From Gammaproteobacteria bacterium (GTDB taxonomy: Bacteria > Pseudomonadota > Gammaproteobacteria > GRL18), in NCBI GenBank assembly GCA_016744375.1, contig JADGEM010000001.1, forward strand, positions 62,001 to 126,000: 64,000 nt of DNA, in the 5' to 3' direction. Both the position numbers and the translations under genes were made by a program. The notes below the pieces were generated by a model that saw only the letters and a program-made list of their open reading frames with translations, had not been told where the DNA came from and made no database searches. Positions 37,062 to 49,985 of the stretch are shown piece after piece; the first letter of the stretch is position 1; each line of letters starts with the position of its first letter.

Positions 37062-40000
37062 ATGCTAATTCTGCGCGGCAAATCAGCCTTATCACCCTTT
37101 AGAATTGAAAAATTATTACACAAACTGCGCGCAGTTGTACCTGCTATACAGGCAGTAACCAGTCAATATATCCACTTTGTTGATTCAGAGAACCCCCTAA
37201 AACCAGTGCAGCAGACCGTATTAGAGAGAATTTTAATGTATGGTGCTCACTCGATTGAGATCAACTTTTCAGGGGTTGAAATTCTGGTAGTACCACGCAT
37301 TGGCACAATTTCTCCCTGGGCGAGTAAGGCAACTGATATCGCTCATAATTGTGATTTGAAAGTGATTAACCGTATTGAGCGAGGCATATTGTATACGATT
37401 GATATTCCGAATAATCTACATTTGACTGATCTGCAGCGGGATGAACTCGCTCAACAATTACATGATCGAATGATTGAAACCTGTTTCTATGACATTGATC
37501 AGGCTCATGCTCTGTTTGAACAACATCATCCTCAACCTTTGACTCATATTCAAATCCTGGAAAAAGGCCGTTCAGCCCTGGTTGATGCCAATATTGAACT
37601 GGGCATGGCATTGGCAGAAGATGAAATTGATTATCTGGTTGAAAATTTTACTCAACTTAAACGTAATCCAACTGATGTTGAATTAATGATGTTTGCCCAG
37701 GCAAATTCTGAACACTGCCGGCATAAGATTTTTAATGCAGACTGGACTATAGATGGTGTGCCACAGGATCAGTCTCTCTTTTCGATGATACGAAACACCT
37801 ATCATCAAAATTCTGATGGTATTCTCTCTGCTTATAGCGATAATTGCGCGGTGATTAAGGGGTTTAATGTGAAGCGTTTTTATCCTTTCAGTAATACATC
37901 AGAATACAATTATTCTCAGGAAGACAGTCACATACTGATGAAGGTCGAGACACATAATCATCCAACTGCAATTTCACCATGGCCTGGGGCTGCTACGGGT
38001 GCAGGGGGTGAAATACGTGATGAAGGAGCGACAGGGCTTGGTTCAAAACCCAAAGCAGGCTTGAGTGGGTATTCGGTGTCGAATCTGAAATTAACTCATA
38101 TGATGCAGCCCTGGGAACAAGATTATGGTAAGCCTGATCGTATTGTATCAGCGCAGGATATTATGCTTGAAGCGCCCATTGGTGCAGCTGCATTCAATAA
38201 TGAATTTGGTCGACCTAATATTTGTGGGTATTTTAGAACCTTCGAAGAAAAAGTTAAAACAGAAAATGGCACTGAAGTTCGAGGTTACCATAAACCCATT
38301 ATGCTTGCTGGTGGTGTCGGTAATATCAAATCAGAACATGTTCTTAAAGGTGATATACCTGAAGGTTCAAAGATTGTATTACTAGGTGGCCCAGCTATGT
38401 TAATTGGTTTGGGTGGTGGTGCAGCATCCTCAATGAACTCCGGCAGCAGTTGCGAGAACCTGGATTTTGCTTCCGTGCAAAGGGGGAATCCTGAAATGGA
38501 ACGTCGCTGTCAGGAAGTGATTGATCGCTGTTGGCAGATGGGGGAAAACAATCCAATTCTGTCAATACATGATGTGGGGGCTGGAGGCATATCGAATGCT
38601 TTGCCCGAACTGGTGAATGATGCTGGCAGAGGGGCGGAATTTGAATTGCGTGAGGTTCCTAATGATGAACATGGAATGTCGCCGATGGAAATCTGGTGTA
38701 ACGAATCTCAGGAACGCTATGTCATGGCTATCAGCCCTGATATGATTGAGCAATTTGAACAGATTTGTCAGCGTGAGCGTGCACCCTATGCCATACTAGG
38801 CAGTGCGACCAGTGAGCAGCGTCTTATTCTTAATGATAAACATTTTGATAATAAGCCTATTGATATGTCCTTGGAGGTTTTGCTGGGTAAGCCGCCTAAA
38901 ATGTCACGCAATGTGACTCATTCTCAAGTTCCACAGGATTCATTTGATACACATCATATTAATCTTGAAGAGGCGGCAAATCGCGTTCTGCATCTGCCAA
39001 CAGTTGCTGACAAATCTTTTTTGATCACCATTGGTGATCGATCTGTAACGGGATTAGTCGTACAGGAGCAAATGGTTGGCCCATGGCAAGTGCCTGTTGC
39101 TGATGCCGCTGTTACCTGTAGCGGTTATCAGGAAGTAACTGGAGAAGCGATGTCTATTGGCGAGCGTACACCTATCGCACTCATTGATCAGGCTGCTTCT
39201 GCTCGCATGGCCATTGGCGAAGCTCTGACTAATATAGCATCAGCTCGTATTAATCAACTCTCGGACATTGTTTTCTCAGCAAACTGGATGGCTCCAGCTG
39301 GCCACAAAGGTGAAGATGCTGGACTGTATGATGCGGTAAAAACAGTTGGTATGGAAATATGTCCGCAGTTGGGTATTACCATTCCGGTTGGTAAAGACTC
39401 CATGTCAATGAAATCAGTCTGGAATGACAGGGGTGAGGAAAAATCAGTCACGGCACCTTTATCTCTGATTGTTTCTGCTTTCGCCAGAGTTCAGGATGTT
39501 CGCATTACTTTAACACCGCAAATAAAAATGGATCGGGGCGAAACTGAATTGGTGCTGTTTGATCTGGGGCGTGGTCGCCACCGATTGGGAGGCTCGGCCC
39601 TGGCCCAGGTCTATCGACAAGTTGGTCATGTTGCCCCGGATTTTGATGATACTGATACCTTTAAATCCTTTTTTGAAGTGATTCAGGAGTTAAATGTAAA
39701 TGGTAAATTGCTGGCCTACCATGATCGTTCTGATGGCGGCTTATTCACAACATTGTTGGAGATGACATTTGCTGGAAATTGTGGTCTTGAAGTTGAAATG
39801 AATCACATTTGTGTTAATCAGGATGAAATTATACCTGCATTGTTTAATGAAGAACTTGGTGCTGTGATACAAATTAGAAAATCGGATCATGATGCAATCT
39901 TCAAATATATTGAAGAAATGAAGTTGGGTAGTATGGCTCATATCATTGGTATTCCTACACAGTCTGATCTAATTGATTTCAGGTTTAACCATAATATTGT

Positions 40001-40970
40001 CTTAAGTGACTCAAGAACTCAGTTTCATCGATCGTGGTCAGAGACATCTTACCAAATGCAAAAACTTCGTGATAACCCTAAGAGTGCTCAGGAAGAATAT
40101 GATGCGCTGTTAAAAGCAGGGAATTCAGGGCTGCATACAGAGGTTGGCTACGATGTAAATGATGACATCTGCGCACCCTATATCAATACTGGTGTCAAGC
40201 CAACCATGGCAATATTGCGTGAACAAGGTGTGAATGGTCAGGTTGAGATGGCTGCAGCCTTCGAGCGAGCAGGATTTTCGACTCGTGATGTCCACATGTC
40301 AGATATTCTGGATGGTGATTTATCACTTGATGCTTTTAAAGGCATTGTTGCCTGCGGTGGTTTTTCATATGGTGATGTTCTTGGTGCGGGTGAAGGTTGG
40401 GCTAAATCCATTTTATTTAATGACAGAGCCAGAAATCAGTTTGAAAAATTCTTTACTCGTCAGGATACTTTCGGGCTTGGAATTTGTAATGGTTGTCAGA
40501 TGATGTCAAACCTTCATGAGTTAATTCCCGGGACATCACATTGGCCGCATTTTGTTAAAAATGAATCTGAGCAATTTGAAGCCAGAACAGTAATGGTTGA
40601 GGTTTTACCGACACCTTCTTTATTTTTTGCTGGGATGGAAGGTTCCAGAATGCCTATTGCGGTAGCTCATGGTGAAGGAAAAGCTGAATTTCAGTTAGGT
40701 GGCTCAGCACGCCAGGCAATTAACTCCGGTCTGGTTACTTTGCGTTATGTTTCGAATGACGGTAGGCCAACTGAAGAATATCCGTTAAATCCAAATGGTT
40801 CACCGGATGGGGTGACTGGTATGTGCAGTGAGGATGGTCGCTTCACAATCATGATGCCGCATCCGGAACGGGTTTTTCGCTCCGTACAAAATACCTGGGT
40901 GACAGACCATAAAGGGGAAGATGCTCCCTGGATGAGAATGTTCAGAAATGCCAGAAAATGGATTGACTAA
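37062..40970 (+). CDS. purL: Phosphoribosylformylglycinamidine synthase (FGAM synthetase)
   Basis: Fourth step of purine biosynthesis: FGAR + glutamine + ATP to FGAM. The single-chain proteobacterial form has 1302 residues from ATG 37062 (E. coli 1295). I chose this ATG because [19 protein letters not shown] aligns with the family start; a longer frame from TTG 37002 adds 20 unrelated residues. Seen in order: N-terminal PurS-like domain, linker, two synthetase halves ([20 protein letters not shown]), and the C-terminal glutamine amidotransferase with Cys1142 in GICNGCQM and the His/Glu pair in [10 protein letters not shown]. No purine-regulator box is evident. Confidence 0.97.
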   Translation: MLILRGKSALSPFRIEKLLHKLRAVVPAIQAVTSQYIHFVDSENPLKPVQQTVLERILMYGAHSIEINFSGVEILVVPRIGTISPWASKATDIAHNCDLKVINRIERGILYTIDIPNNLHLTDLQRDELAQQLHDRMIETCFYDIDQAHALFEQHHPQPLTHIQILEKGRSALVDANIELGMALAEDEIDYLVENFTQLKRNPTDVELMMFAQANSEHCRHKIFNADWTIDGVPQDQSLFSMIRNTYHQNSDGILSAYSDNCAVIKGFNVKRFYPFSNTSEYNYSQEDSHILMKVETHNHPTAISPWPGAATGAGGEIRDEGATGLGSKPKAGLSGYSVSNLKLTHMMQPWEQDYGKPDRIVSAQDIMLEAPIGAAAFNNEFGRPNICGYFRTFEEKVKTENGTEVRGYHKPIMLAGGVGNIKSEHVLKGDIPEGSKIVLLGGPAMLIGLGGGAASSMNSGSSCENLDFASVQRGNPEMERRCQEVIDRCWQMGENNPILSIHDVGAGGISNALPELVNDAGRGAEFELREVPNDEHGMSPMEIWCNESQERYVMAISPDMIEQFEQICQRERAPYAILGSATSEQRLILNDKHFDNKPIDMSLEVLLGKPPKMSRNVTHSQVPQDSFDTHHINLEEAANRVLHLPTVADKSFLITIGDRSVTGLVVQEQMVGPWQVPVADAAVTCSGYQEVTGEAMSIGERTPIALIDQAASARMAIGEALTNIASARINQLSDIVFSANWMAPAGHKGEDAGLYDAVKTVGMEICPQLGITIPVGKDSMSMKSVWNDRGEEKSVTAPLSLIVSAFARVQDVRITLTPQIKMDRGETELVLFDLGRGRHRLGGSALAQVYRQVGHVAPDFDDTDTFKSFFEVIQELNVNGKLLAYHDRSDGGLFTTLLEMTFAGNCGLEVEMNHICVNQDEIIPALFNEELGAVIQIRKSDHDAIFKYIEEMKLGSMAHIIGIPTQSDLIDFRFNHNIVLSDSRTQFHRSWSETSYQMQKLRDNPKSAQEEYDALLKAGNSGLHTEVGYDVNDDICAPYINTGVKPTMAILREQGVNGQVEMAAAFERAGFSTRDVHMSDILDGDLSLDAFKGIVACGGFSYGDVLGAGEGWAKSILFNDRARNQFEKFFTRQDTFGLGICNGCQMMSNLHELIPGTSHWPHFVKNESEQFEARTVMVEVLPTPSLFFAGMEGSRMPIAVAHGEGKAEFQLGGSARQAINSGLVTLRYVSNDGRPTEEYPLNPNGSPDGVTGMCSEDGRFTIMMPHPERVFRSVQNTWVTDHKGEDAPWMRMFRNARKWID

Positions 40971-41011
40971 ATAGCTATTCAAAAATAGTGTCCATACTGG
41001 ATGTATAAACC

Positions 41012-41085
41012 GTCTATGAATACTGGGTACATTATCTCATTCAGACTGCATCAATTCACGAAAGAATAGAGCAGACTTCATAGAC
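41012..41085. repeat. Separated inverted repeat between purL and the next gene
   Basis: GTCTATGAA at 41012-41020 and TTCATAGAC at 41077-41085 are exact reverse complements 56 bases apart, in a 190-base gap. They could form a long-loop hairpin or be two half-sites for a regulator. No T-tract follows. Confidence 0.4.
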
Positions 41086-41160
41086 ACAATTTGGAATACG
41101 TATTGAGATATCTGGTACATCAATTTGACTGCTTGAACATTATTAAGGTAGTAAATCAGT

Positions 41161-42888
41161 ATGAAAGATACAATTTTATGGCTTCAACTTAATGAAAGAA
41201 ATGTGTCAGATGGCAAGGATCTTTATTCTTCAATTACTGATCTCAACCAGTGGATAAAACGCAATTCAGGCCTAAAATTAGGTGAGCGGGCACGTCTTTA
41301 TTTTCAACTCCTGGTGGAGGTGAATGATTTAGATTTACCTGTTCACGAGCGCCTGCTCTTTCTTGAACGCATGCATTCACCCATTCTTAATATTATTTCC
41401 AAGTTATCAATAAAGTATTCAGGATCGGGACTGCCATTAGCTGGCGACAAAATAAAATTTGTTGAAATGGTTAATACTTTTTGGTCTGAAATGGCAAAAG
41501 GTCATAAAATAATTATTGATGACTTATCAGAAAGTCATTTTTTTACTCCTTTTTTTAAACAAAAAGAAAAACAACAAGATTTAACTTGTGCACTCTATTC
41601 TGTGATTTATTATCTTAATGCTCAGTTGTATTCCAACTATATGTTGTATTCATGCTGTAGTGACAATGTCTGGCGGGATATTCACCAGGTTTATCGTTTT
41701 GCTTCAAAAAGAAACCTGATTAATAAAATAATTAATCGTCAGTTCCTGAATGAAAAAAATGCAGAAAAATTAGAACTTACCATTGATGACCTCTATAAAA
41801 AAGTGTTACTTTTTTCATTAGCAAATCCTTATCACTTATCTGTATCAGAAATGGAGTTACTCTGGGAAGCTCTTAATCTTTGGTCTAAATATACGGAAGT
41901 TAATATTAATACGGCTAAAGTCCTTGAACGCGAATACCCTTTCATAATTAAACCCTATAGTGACCAGGCACCTTTCTCTAATTATAATCATCACAACTCT
42001 GGAAAAATTGCTGATTTGGACTTGCCTGATTTTAACTCGGATTCTGTCTGGGGGCTGGAAACGAAAAAACTCATCGCTCACCTGGAGACAAAAAATCATT
42101 CTACCGAGGCTTCGGCTTACTTTTTTGAGCGCTTATTTCGTGCCTGGATGGGAACAAATATTCGCAAGCTTTCGAGAAAGGAATTAATTGAACCCGTTGT
42201 TATTGCTATTGGTGTATCGTGCATTTCTCAGTTTTTATCTCAAATTGATATTTCACCTAAGATATTAAAACTTGAAGAAGAAAAAAATAATACACTGGAA
42301 CCCACATCTTCAGTTTATTCATTCTATCAGGCATATTTAGTCGATGAATCCCCTCAAGGGAGCCGTCTTAAAATCAATCACCACTCAGAGAAATCTATTT
42401 TTCCAGACATGGGTGAGGTCATAGCTATTAAACATGCAGATGATAATGTTCAAATTGGGTATCTTCGCTGGATGAGAGAAACACAAGAGGGGAATATTGA
42501 ATTAGGCATAGAACATCTCAGTATAATGGCAGAACCCGTACAATTGTCAAAGTCTTCTTATACACAACAAAATAAATCGCTGGCAGGGCAGGATGAAATA
42601 GAAAATAGCAGTGTCCTTGATAGTTTTGTTTTTCCGGGAGGTAAGGAACATCGATATCAACCCATTCTATTTACTCATACCTTTATAGAAAAATTTTATA
42701 ATACCAGGACGGATTATTTAAAATTAACCCATAAAACAGGCTCAATAAATATCAGGTTAACTCAGAAGGTGAATGAAGTATTGGATTACTCACTCTATCT
42801 TTTTGAAAAAGCTGAGACCATGCAGTTGACGTCTGAAGAGAAAAAAATTAAAGCGGCTCAATTTGAAAAGATGTGGGATAAAATTTAA
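41161..42888 (+). CDS. Uncharacterised 575-residue protein with possible degenerate PilZ-like C-terminus
   Basis: Soluble, no signal peptide and no transmembrane segments. The N-terminal ~330 residues are helical and contain GERARLYFQLLVEVNDLDLP and HERLLFLERMHSPILN. The C-terminal part (about 400-575) is more beta-like; GEVIAIKHADDNVQIGYLRW followed by an IELGIEHLS segment resembles the barrel of c-di-GMP-binding PilZ proteins. I see no intact RxxxR or (D/N)xSxxG binding motif, so binding is doubtful. It follows purL by 190 bases and faces the small Arg-rich gene. I cannot assign a function. Confidence 0.6.
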   Translation: MKDTILWLQLNERNVSDGKDLYSSITDLNQWIKRNSGLKLGERARLYFQLLVEVNDLDLPVHERLLFLERMHSPILNIISKLSIKYSGSGLPLAGDKIKFVEMVNTFWSEMAKGHKIIIDDLSESHFFTPFFKQKEKQQDLTCALYSVIYYLNAQLYSNYMLYSCCSDNVWRDIHQVYRFASKRNLINKIINRQFLNEKNAEKLELTIDDLYKKVLLFSLANPYHLSVSEMELLWEALNLWSKYTEVNINTAKVLEREYPFIIKPYSDQAPFSNYNHHNSGKIADLDLPDFNSDSVWGLETKKLIAHLETKNHSTEASAYFFERLFRAWMGTNIRKLSRKELIEPVVIAIGVSCISQFLSQIDISPKILKLEEEKNNTLEPTSSVYSFYQAYLVDESPQGSRLKINHHSEKSIFPDMGEVIAIKHADDNVQIGYLRWMRETQEGNIELGIEHLSIMAEPVQLSKSSYTQQNKSLAGQDEIENSSVLDSFVFPGGKEHRYQPILFTHTFIEKFYNTRTDYLKLTHKTGSINIRLTQKVNEVLDYSLYLFEKAETMQLTSEEKKIKAAQFEKMWDKI

Positions 42889-42900
42889 AATCTGAATAAA

Positions 42901-43272
42901 TTAGATGATACTGCTTCTTCGTTCACTATTAAGTCGTCTGTCCATGCTGAGGCCGCTTCTGATATGGTGGCGACGTGCTATTTTAATTCGCCGATTTTTA
43001 ATACGTCGTTCACAAGTGACACCTTCGGGAAGCATAACCTTTAGCTGCATGGTTTCAATGTAACAAACACCACCCAGTCCATCGATGTGTAAGGCATATT
43101 GCAGGGCATCCTGTTGATTGAGATTTTTTTTTAGTATAATTTCCTTACCTGAAAACAGGACATTTGTTTGAGTTACAGACAGTTTAAAGTGTTTTCTAAA
43201 AAGATTTCTAACAGCATCTAATTGAAATGATTCATTAATTTCACCAAAAAAGATTAACTGATATTTGAACAT
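42901..43272 (-). CDS. Small protein with a conserved N-terminal fold and Arg-rich tail
   Basis: 123 residues. The first ~75 (YQLIFFGEINESFQLDAVRN; LFSGKEIILKKNLNQQDALQ) resemble a short domain found at the N-terminus of various proteobacterial membrane or signalling proteins, here on its own. The last ~45 residues are very basic, with four RR pairs at spacings of about 6-13 (ERRIKNRRIK, ARRHH, DRRLNSERR). This could bind nucleic acid or a membrane surface. Convergent with the 575-residue protein gene, 12 bases apart; the two may be unrelated. Confidence 0.55.
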   Translation of the reverse strand: MFKYQLIFFGEINESFQLDAVRNLFRKHFKLSVTQTNVLFSGKEIILKKNLNQQDALQYALHIDGLGGVCYIETMQLKVMLPEGVTCERRIKNRRIKIARRHHIRSGLSMDRRLNSERRSSII

Positions 43273-43478
43273 AGGGTGCTCTTTAATATGTCAGAATAAT
43301 AGGTTGTTTCCCTGCACAGTATAGAATCTAATTGATTTGTTGTAAATATGATTTTTTTAAAAAGTCGGGGAGTTTTTGGGCTGAATGTCCCGGCAAGGAG
43401 AGTCGGGACGGAGTAATAAATATCTATTTAATGGGGCTGATTTTTAGAGTGTTTATAGCATTTATCAAAAAATAAGCG

Positions 43479-44903
43479 TTAATTATTCAACCAGCCATTG
43501 ACTGTTTCTAGATCAACTCTTGCCAGTTCACCAGAAGCCTGTTTTAACTTAAGAACATTTAAAATGTAAGTATATCGTGAGTTAGAGTGTTCCTGCTTGG
43601 CACGAAAGAGATCTCGTTGAACATTCAGAACGTCCACAATTGTACGTGTACCAACTTCAAAACCAGCTTCAGTGGCCTTTAAAGCACTCTGATTTGAAAC
43701 AACGGCCTGCTTTAGTGCCTGAACCCGACTGACCTCAGACAATACATTCAAATAACTGCTGCGGGTATTTTTTTCAGTGGCATTCAGCACTTCATTATAG
43801 GCATCCTGACTGCTCTGATAATCATATTGAGCCTGTCGTGTTTTAGATGTCACAGAGTTGCCTTCATAGATTGGTATTGAAAGGTTTAAGCCAATTGAAC
43901 TTTCATGATATTGTGGGGCAAAATCCGAAATAGGGCCATTTGCTTTATTATAGCCATAAGATGCTTTTAAACCCAGTGTGGGGTAATGCCCGGAACGTTG
44001 CAGGTTAATGTTTTCTTTTTGTGCAAATGTTTCTTCTTTAGCTGCCAGAAGCGAGAAATTACCGACAAGCGATTGATCAACCCAATGTTGAATCTTGGCG
44101 GGAGTAGGCGGATCCAGGGGGATTTTATCAGCCAGAGGTGTAATATTATCAATATATTGACCCGCAAGTTCACGCAGTACTTCTTTTGCAATCAGCAGGT
44201 CGTTTTCCGCGGCAATAACCTGTGCATTCGCATTATCATACCCGGCCTGTGCCTCATGGACATCAGTAATTGCAATGATACCCACTTCATAACGGCGCTT
44301 GGCCTGATCAAGTTGTCGGCCAATGGCTTTTTTCTCTGCATTGGAGAATGTTAGCTTATCGATGGCAGAAAGCGTTGTAAAGTAAGCTTCAGAAACACGG
44401 ATAATAAGGTCTTGCTGAGCAGCGCTCAGGTTAGCTTCAGCTTTATTAATATTGATATTTGCAATACGGTAGTTTACATAGTTTCTATTGTTAAAAATAT
44501 TCTGGTTTAAGTCGAGGCTGTAGCCATGTTGGTTATAAGAAACATCACTATTTTTTGATTGCGGCTTATCCTGGTTGATACCGGTGGTACTGGCTGACGC
44601 ACTGATTTCAGGTAAAAATGCTGCAAATGCCTGAACTGAACCTTCACCAATAGATTGTCTTTGTGAAATAACCTGCTTAAGTACCGGATCGGTCTGGTAG
44701 GACAGACCATAAACTTCAAGTAAATCCTCTGCCTGGATTGCAGCACTAAAGCTAAGAGCACTTGCAATGCAGGTATGCGTTATAATTTTTGTAAATTTAA
44801 CTTGTTGATTTGGGTTAAGTTTTCTATTACTAAAAAAGGGGATTTGAAAGCTTGAGGAAGCATTGCTCAAAAAAGATTTAATTATCAACATATCCTGTTT
44901 CAT
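43479..44903 (-). CDS. tolC: TolC-family outer membrane efflux protein
   Basis: Trimeric outer-membrane channel for type I secretion and drug efflux. 474 residues from ATG 44903 (TTG 44906 is the alternative). A long N-terminal extension precedes the signal helix CIASALSFSAAIQA, cut before EDLLEVY. Then come two alternating coiled-coil and beta-strand halves, with family marks SEAYFTTLSA, RRYEVGIIAITDVHEAQAGYD and the repeat-half equivalent GFEVGTRTIVDVLNVQRDLF. The ~55 residues before the cut site are unusually long, so the real start may be further in. No inner-membrane efflux partner gene is adjacent. Confidence 0.93.
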   Translation of the reverse strand: MKQDMLIIKSFLSNASSSFQIPFFSNRKLNPNQQVKFTKIITHTCIASALSFSAAIQAEDLLEVYGLSYQTDPVLKQVISQRQSIGEGSVQAFAAFLPEISASASTTGINQDKPQSKNSDVSYNQHGYSLDLNQNIFNNRNYVNYRIANININKAEANLSAAQQDLIIRVSEAYFTTLSAIDKLTFSNAEKKAIGRQLDQAKRRYEVGIIAITDVHEAQAGYDNANAQVIAAENDLLIAKEVLRELAGQYIDNITPLADKIPLDPPTPAKIQHWVDQSLVGNFSLLAAKEETFAQKENINLQRSGHYPTLGLKASYGYNKANGPISDFAPQYHESSIGLNLSIPIYEGNSVTSKTRQAQYDYQSSQDAYNEVLNATEKNTRSSYLNVLSEVSRVQALKQAVVSNQSALKATEAGFEVGTRTIVDVLNVQRDLFRAKQEHSNSRYTYILNVLKLKQASGELARVDLETVNGWLNN

Positions 44904-45170
44904 CAATTATTATTCCATTAAAAAATTCAGTCTTGTGCTGGTAAGCAGATGGTAACTCTATCCAGCTAAGATAAATGTCTGTTAAGGGAAAGAAGAGGGT
45001 AAATATGTACCAAGATAAGCAATTATCCCTTGCCTGTCAATAGCAGACAAAGGAATTGATGGATGGCTTGGCCTTTGTTTTGCAGGGCCTCTCATTAATA
45101 TAATCTCCAATCCAGTATTAACATTGGATTAATAAGTGGCTTTCTGCGAGTTTATGTCTTGGTCTTTGAA

Positions 45171-46163
<993 letters not shown>

Positions 46164-46290
46164 TTAAATTATAGTTAATTATGGGGCTTGTTAAAATAAA
46201 TTCCAAGCATTATTCCAGGATTAATTACTGTGGGTGAGTTCCAGGAATTCCTGATGAACGTTTAATTGAATTATTTTAGAGATGAATAAT

Positions 46291-47346
46291 ATGAAAATAG
46301 GGATACCTAAAGAAATCAAACCCAAAGAAGGGCGAGTTGCTTTGATTCCAGAGGCAGCTGCACAGCTTGTTGCTCAGGGACATGAGGTTTATATTCAAAC
46401 TCAGGCTGGTATACTCAGTGGATATAGTGATGATGAATACATTCAATCCGGATTAACAATCGTGCAGGATGCTGATTCTCTTTATAAAGCATCTAAGATC
46501 ATTGTTAAAGTTAAAGAACCTGTTGAACCTGAGTTGTCTCTTTTAAATAAGGATCACATTCTTTTTTCTTACTTACACCTGGCTGCAATACCTGAATTAA
46601 CAAAACATCTATGTACTATCGGCCTAAAGGCCATTGCTTTTGAAACGGTACAAATGGCCAATGGTCAACTACCGCTGCTGGCGCCAATGAGTGATATTGC
46701 AGGGCGCCTTTCTGTGCAGATAGGGACCCATTTATTACATTCTTCCATGGGAGGTAAAGGGGTTCTTCTGGGGGGCGTTCCTGCAGCACCCAGAGGCAAA
46801 GTAGTTATTCTTGGTGGTGGCATGGCTGGCGGCAATGCGGCCCGGCTTGCCGCTGGTCTTGGTGCTGAAGTCATTATATTCGATAGGAGCCGTGACAAAA
46901 TGGAGCTTTTACGTCAAATTGGGCACAATGTGACGGCTTTGTATCCCCATCAGGCCAGTATTCAGAAAGAAGTTAAAGAAGCAGACTTACTTATTGGTGC
47001 TGTGCTTGTCGTCGGTGAAAAAGCAACTCATCTGGTCAGTGAGGAGGATGTGCGGCAAATGCAGGCAGGAAGTGTTATTATTGATATTTCTGTTGATCAG
47101 GGTGGTTGCATTGAAACAACTCGTCCTACGACTTATGATGAACCAACGTTTGTAAAGCATGGCATTACACATTTTGGCGTCACTAATATGCCGGGTGCTG
47201 TTCCTAGAACTGCGTCACAATCTTTATCAGCCAGTCTGATTCCTTTTTTACTTGAGCTGGCAAGTGCGCCCGACAATTTGTCCAGGCCGCTTCAGGCTGG
47301 AGTCAATATTGATGCTGGCGAAATAATTCATCCTGCTTTAAAATAA
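46291..47346 (+). CDS. ald: Alanine dehydrogenase
   Basis: Interconverts L-alanine and pyruvate + NH3 with NAD. 351 residues from ATG 46291, which gives the family start MKIGIPKEIKPKEGRVA and lies about 8 bases after AGAGA; ATG 46282 three codons upstream is too close to it. Seen: the catalytic-domain segment HLAAIPELTKHL, the MSDIAGRLSVQIG motif, the Rossmann motif ILGGGMAGGNAARLA and the C-terminal TNMPGAVPRTAS. Divergent from trxB, 154 bases before it. ftsK follows after 51 bases. Confidence 0.95.
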   Translation: MKIGIPKEIKPKEGRVALIPEAAAQLVAQGHEVYIQTQAGILSGYSDDEYIQSGLTIVQDADSLYKASKIIVKVKEPVEPELSLLNKDHILFSYLHLAAIPELTKHLCTIGLKAIAFETVQMANGQLPLLAPMSDIAGRLSVQIGTHLLHSSMGGKGVLLGGVPAAPRGKVVILGGGMAGGNAARLAAGLGAEVIIFDRSRDKMELLRQIGHNVTALYPHQASIQKEVKEADLLIGAVLVVGEKATHLVSEEDVRQMQAGSVIIDISVDQGGCIETTRPTTYDEPTFVKHGITHFGVTNMPGAVPRTASQSLSASLIPFLLELASAPDNLSRPLQAGVNIDAGEIIHPALK

Positions 47347-47397
47347 CAAATATATTATTCTCCTTATTTCTGCCACTTGACATGAAGACTAAAAATT

Positions 47398-49890
47398 TTG
47401 CCGCAAACTGTAAAAAAGAAAGCACAGACCCGTTCAACAAAGAAAGTCAAAGCTCGAGTGTCTTCTCTTAATGCCTCAAAAGGGCAATCAAAATCTAAAA
47501 TTTCTGTGAAAAAAACTCACTTATCTGCCCAGGTAATACGAGGTATCAAAGAAAGTGCCTTCTTTTTGTTTATTGCTATTAGTTTGTATCTGTTTATGTC
47601 TTTATTGACTTATTCACCCTCTGATCCAGGGTGGTCTCATAGTATTGCAGAAAGTATTGATCCATCCAAACTCAATAATAACGGTGGCAAGTTTGGTGCC
47701 TGGTTTTCTGATCTGTTTCTCTATTTATTTGGTTATCTGGGCTTCCTTTTTCCAACAATGCTTCTTTATAGTGGCTGGCTTATTTATCGGGGACGTAATG
47801 AAGAAGAAGTTTTCCATGGCTGGCATGTCTCACTACGAACCATTGGTTTTATACTGACTGTTATTGCTGGTGCGGGCCTATCAAGCATGCACTTTACCCA
47901 TCCCTCGGTGATTTTTCCTCTTAATGCCGGTGGTATTCTAGGTGACGTGACGTCGACACAACTGCAGCAATTATTCAGCTTTGTAGGTGCTACACTCTTT
48001 TTGTTGACTCTGTTTCTCATTGGGATTACTTTTTTTACCGGTTTATCCTGGTTGTGGCTGATGGACACCATTGGCGCAGCTGTCATCAATGGCAACAAAT
48101 GGCTGATAAACCGTTGGTATAAATGGCGTGATGATGTTGCACGTCAAAAAGCTGAGAAAGAATCATTACAAGTTTTAACATTCAAGCAAGGTTTCTCTGA
48201 TGCAGAACAAAAGCAACGCATTAAAGAGCATAAGAAAGCAGAAAAGGAAGCATTGAAAAAAGCTGCACTGCAAAGAAAACTGGATATAAAAAATGCCAAA
48301 TCCAGCAATGCACTAAAAATTGAGCCAAGATTTCAGAGCAAGACTAAAAGTGATCGTGTTAATAAAGATAAACAGACAAAACTATTCTCTCATGATGCCA
48401 TTGATGGTTTGCCTTCACTTTCACTCTTAGACAATGCTCAGCCTTCAACTCATGTTACTTCACCAGAAGAGCTAGAAGCCACTTCACGACTTATTGAAGA
48501 AAAGCTTGCTGATTATAACCTATCTGTAGAAGTGGATTCCGTCAGTCAGGGTCCCGTTATTACACGCTTTGAGTTAATGCTGGCTCCCGGCATTAAAGTA
48601 AGCCAAATTACCAACCTGTCAAAAGATCTGGCCCGCTCATTACGGGTGGTTAGTATTCGTGTGGTAGAGGTGATTGCCGGTAAATCAACGGTTGGTATCG
48701 AAATACCCAATGAACATCGTGAAATCGTTTACTTTAGTGAAGTTCTGGGTGCAAAAGAATTTTCTGACAGTAAGGCTAATATTCCACTGGGACTTGGACA
48801 TGATATCAGTGGTAAACCTGTTGTTGCTGATCTGGCAAGAATGCCGCACCTGCTGGTGGCAGGTACTACCGGTTCAGGTAAGTCGGTTGGAGTCAATTCA
48901 ATGATATTGAGTATGCTCTTTCAGTTGTCACCGGATAAGTTGCGTTTGATTATGGTTGACCCGAAAATGCTGGAATTATCAATCTATGAGGATATTCCAC
49001 ACTTACTGGCGCCAGTTGTGACTGATATGAAAGAAGCGGCCAATGCATTACGCTGGTGCGTTGCTGAAATGGAAAAACGCTATAAACTCATGGCTGCAAT
49101 GGGTGTGCGTAATCTGGCTGGTTATAATAGCAAAATTGAAGCGGCTATTGATGCCGGTGACCCGATAAAAGATCCTCTGTTTGTTGAGAATCCATTGACC
49201 CCGGAAGCCGAAGCATCAGAACTGGAAGTATTGCCTTTTATTGTCATTGTGATTGATGAATTTGCTGACATGATGATGATTGTTGGAAAAAAAGTTGAAG
49301 AACTTATTGCACGCCTGGCTCAGAAAGCCCGTGCCGCTGGTTTACACCTTATTATTGCGACACAAAGGCCATCGGTTGATGTGATTACTGGTTTAATTAA
49401 AGCCAATGTACCCACAAGAATTGCCTTTCAAGTGTCTTCAAAAATTGACTCCCGAACCATCCTTGATCAAATGGGCGCAGAAAATCTTCTGGGCCATGGT
49501 GATATGCTTTACCTGCCACCTGGAATGGGGTATCCCCTGCGAGTTCATGGTGCTTTTGTCTCTGATAACGAGGTACATTCGGTTGTCAACGATCTAAAAT
49601 CTCGTGGTAAAGCAGATTATATTGATGAAATCTTATCAGGGGAGGGCGTTTCAACTGGTGGTATTATTCCTGGTGATGCTGATCCACAAAGTGAAACTGA
49701 CCCCTTATATGATCAGGCCGTATCGATTGTTACTGAAACTCGCCGAGCTTCTATCTCAGGCTTGCAGCGACGTCTTAAAGTTGGTTATAACCGTGCAGCA
49801 CGTATGGTAGAAGACATGGAAGCTGCAGGTGTTGTTAGCGCCGTACAGTCTAATGGGCAAAGAGAAGTTGTTGCTCCACCACCCATCTAA
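47398..49890 (+). CDS. ftsK: DNA translocase FtsK
   Basis: Septum-located hexameric dsDNA pump that aligns chromosome termini for XerCD recombination. 830 residues: a Lys-rich N-terminal tail, about four transmembrane helices (65-235), a short charged linker, then the motor with Walker A GTTGSGKS and Walker [15 protein letters not shown], and the winged-helix gamma domain for KOPS recognition at the end ([20 protein letters not shown]...[12 protein letters not shown]). The linker is much shorter than in E. coli (1329 residues). The start is a TTG without a clear ribosome site; no ATG in frame lies before the first helix. Confidence 0.95.
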   Translation: MPQTVKKKAQTRSTKKVKARVSSLNASKGQSKSKISVKKTHLSAQVIRGIKESAFFLFIAISLYLFMSLLTYSPSDPGWSHSIAESIDPSKLNNNGGKFGAWFSDLFLYLFGYLGFLFPTMLLYSGWLIYRGRNEEEVFHGWHVSLRTIGFILTVIAGAGLSSMHFTHPSVIFPLNAGGILGDVTSTQLQQLFSFVGATLFLLTLFLIGITFFTGLSWLWLMDTIGAAVINGNKWLINRWYKWRDDVARQKAEKESLQVLTFKQGFSDAEQKQRIKEHKKAEKEALKKAALQRKLDIKNAKSSNALKIEPRFQSKTKSDRVNKDKQTKLFSHDAIDGLPSLSLLDNAQPSTHVTSPEELEATSRLIEEKLADYNLSVEVDSVSQGPVITRFELMLAPGIKVSQITNLSKDLARSLRVVSIRVVEVIAGKSTVGIEIPNEHREIVYFSEVLGAKEFSDSKANIPLGLGHDISGKPVVADLARMPHLLVAGTTGSGKSVGVNSMILSMLFQLSPDKLRLIMVDPKMLELSIYEDIPHLLAPVVTDMKEAANALRWCVAEMEKRYKLMAAMGVRNLAGYNSKIEAAIDAGDPIKDPLFVENPLTPEAEASELEVLPFIVIVIDEFADMMMIVGKKVEELIARLAQKARAAGLHLIIATQRPSVDVITGLIKANVPTRIAFQVSSKIDSRTILDQMGAENLLGHGDMLYLPPGMGYPLRVHGAFVSDNEVHSVVNDLKSRGKADYIDEILSGEGVSTGGIIPGDADPQSETDPLYDQAVSIVTETRRASISGLQRRLKVGYNRAARMVEDMEAAGVVSAVQSNGQREVVAPPPI

Positions 49891-49985
49891 ATTGAGTGAA
49901 ATAAATTAAATGTAAGATAAAGATGATATTAATTTGATTCATTTTGTGCAACGATGATCCATCAATGATTCAGGAGCAAAGTCTT

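Noticed and set aside
43387-43409. GTCCCG/CGGGAC hairpin downstream of tolC
   Set aside because: Only 6 bp of stem, no T-tract in either direction, and no link to a gene end; likely chance.
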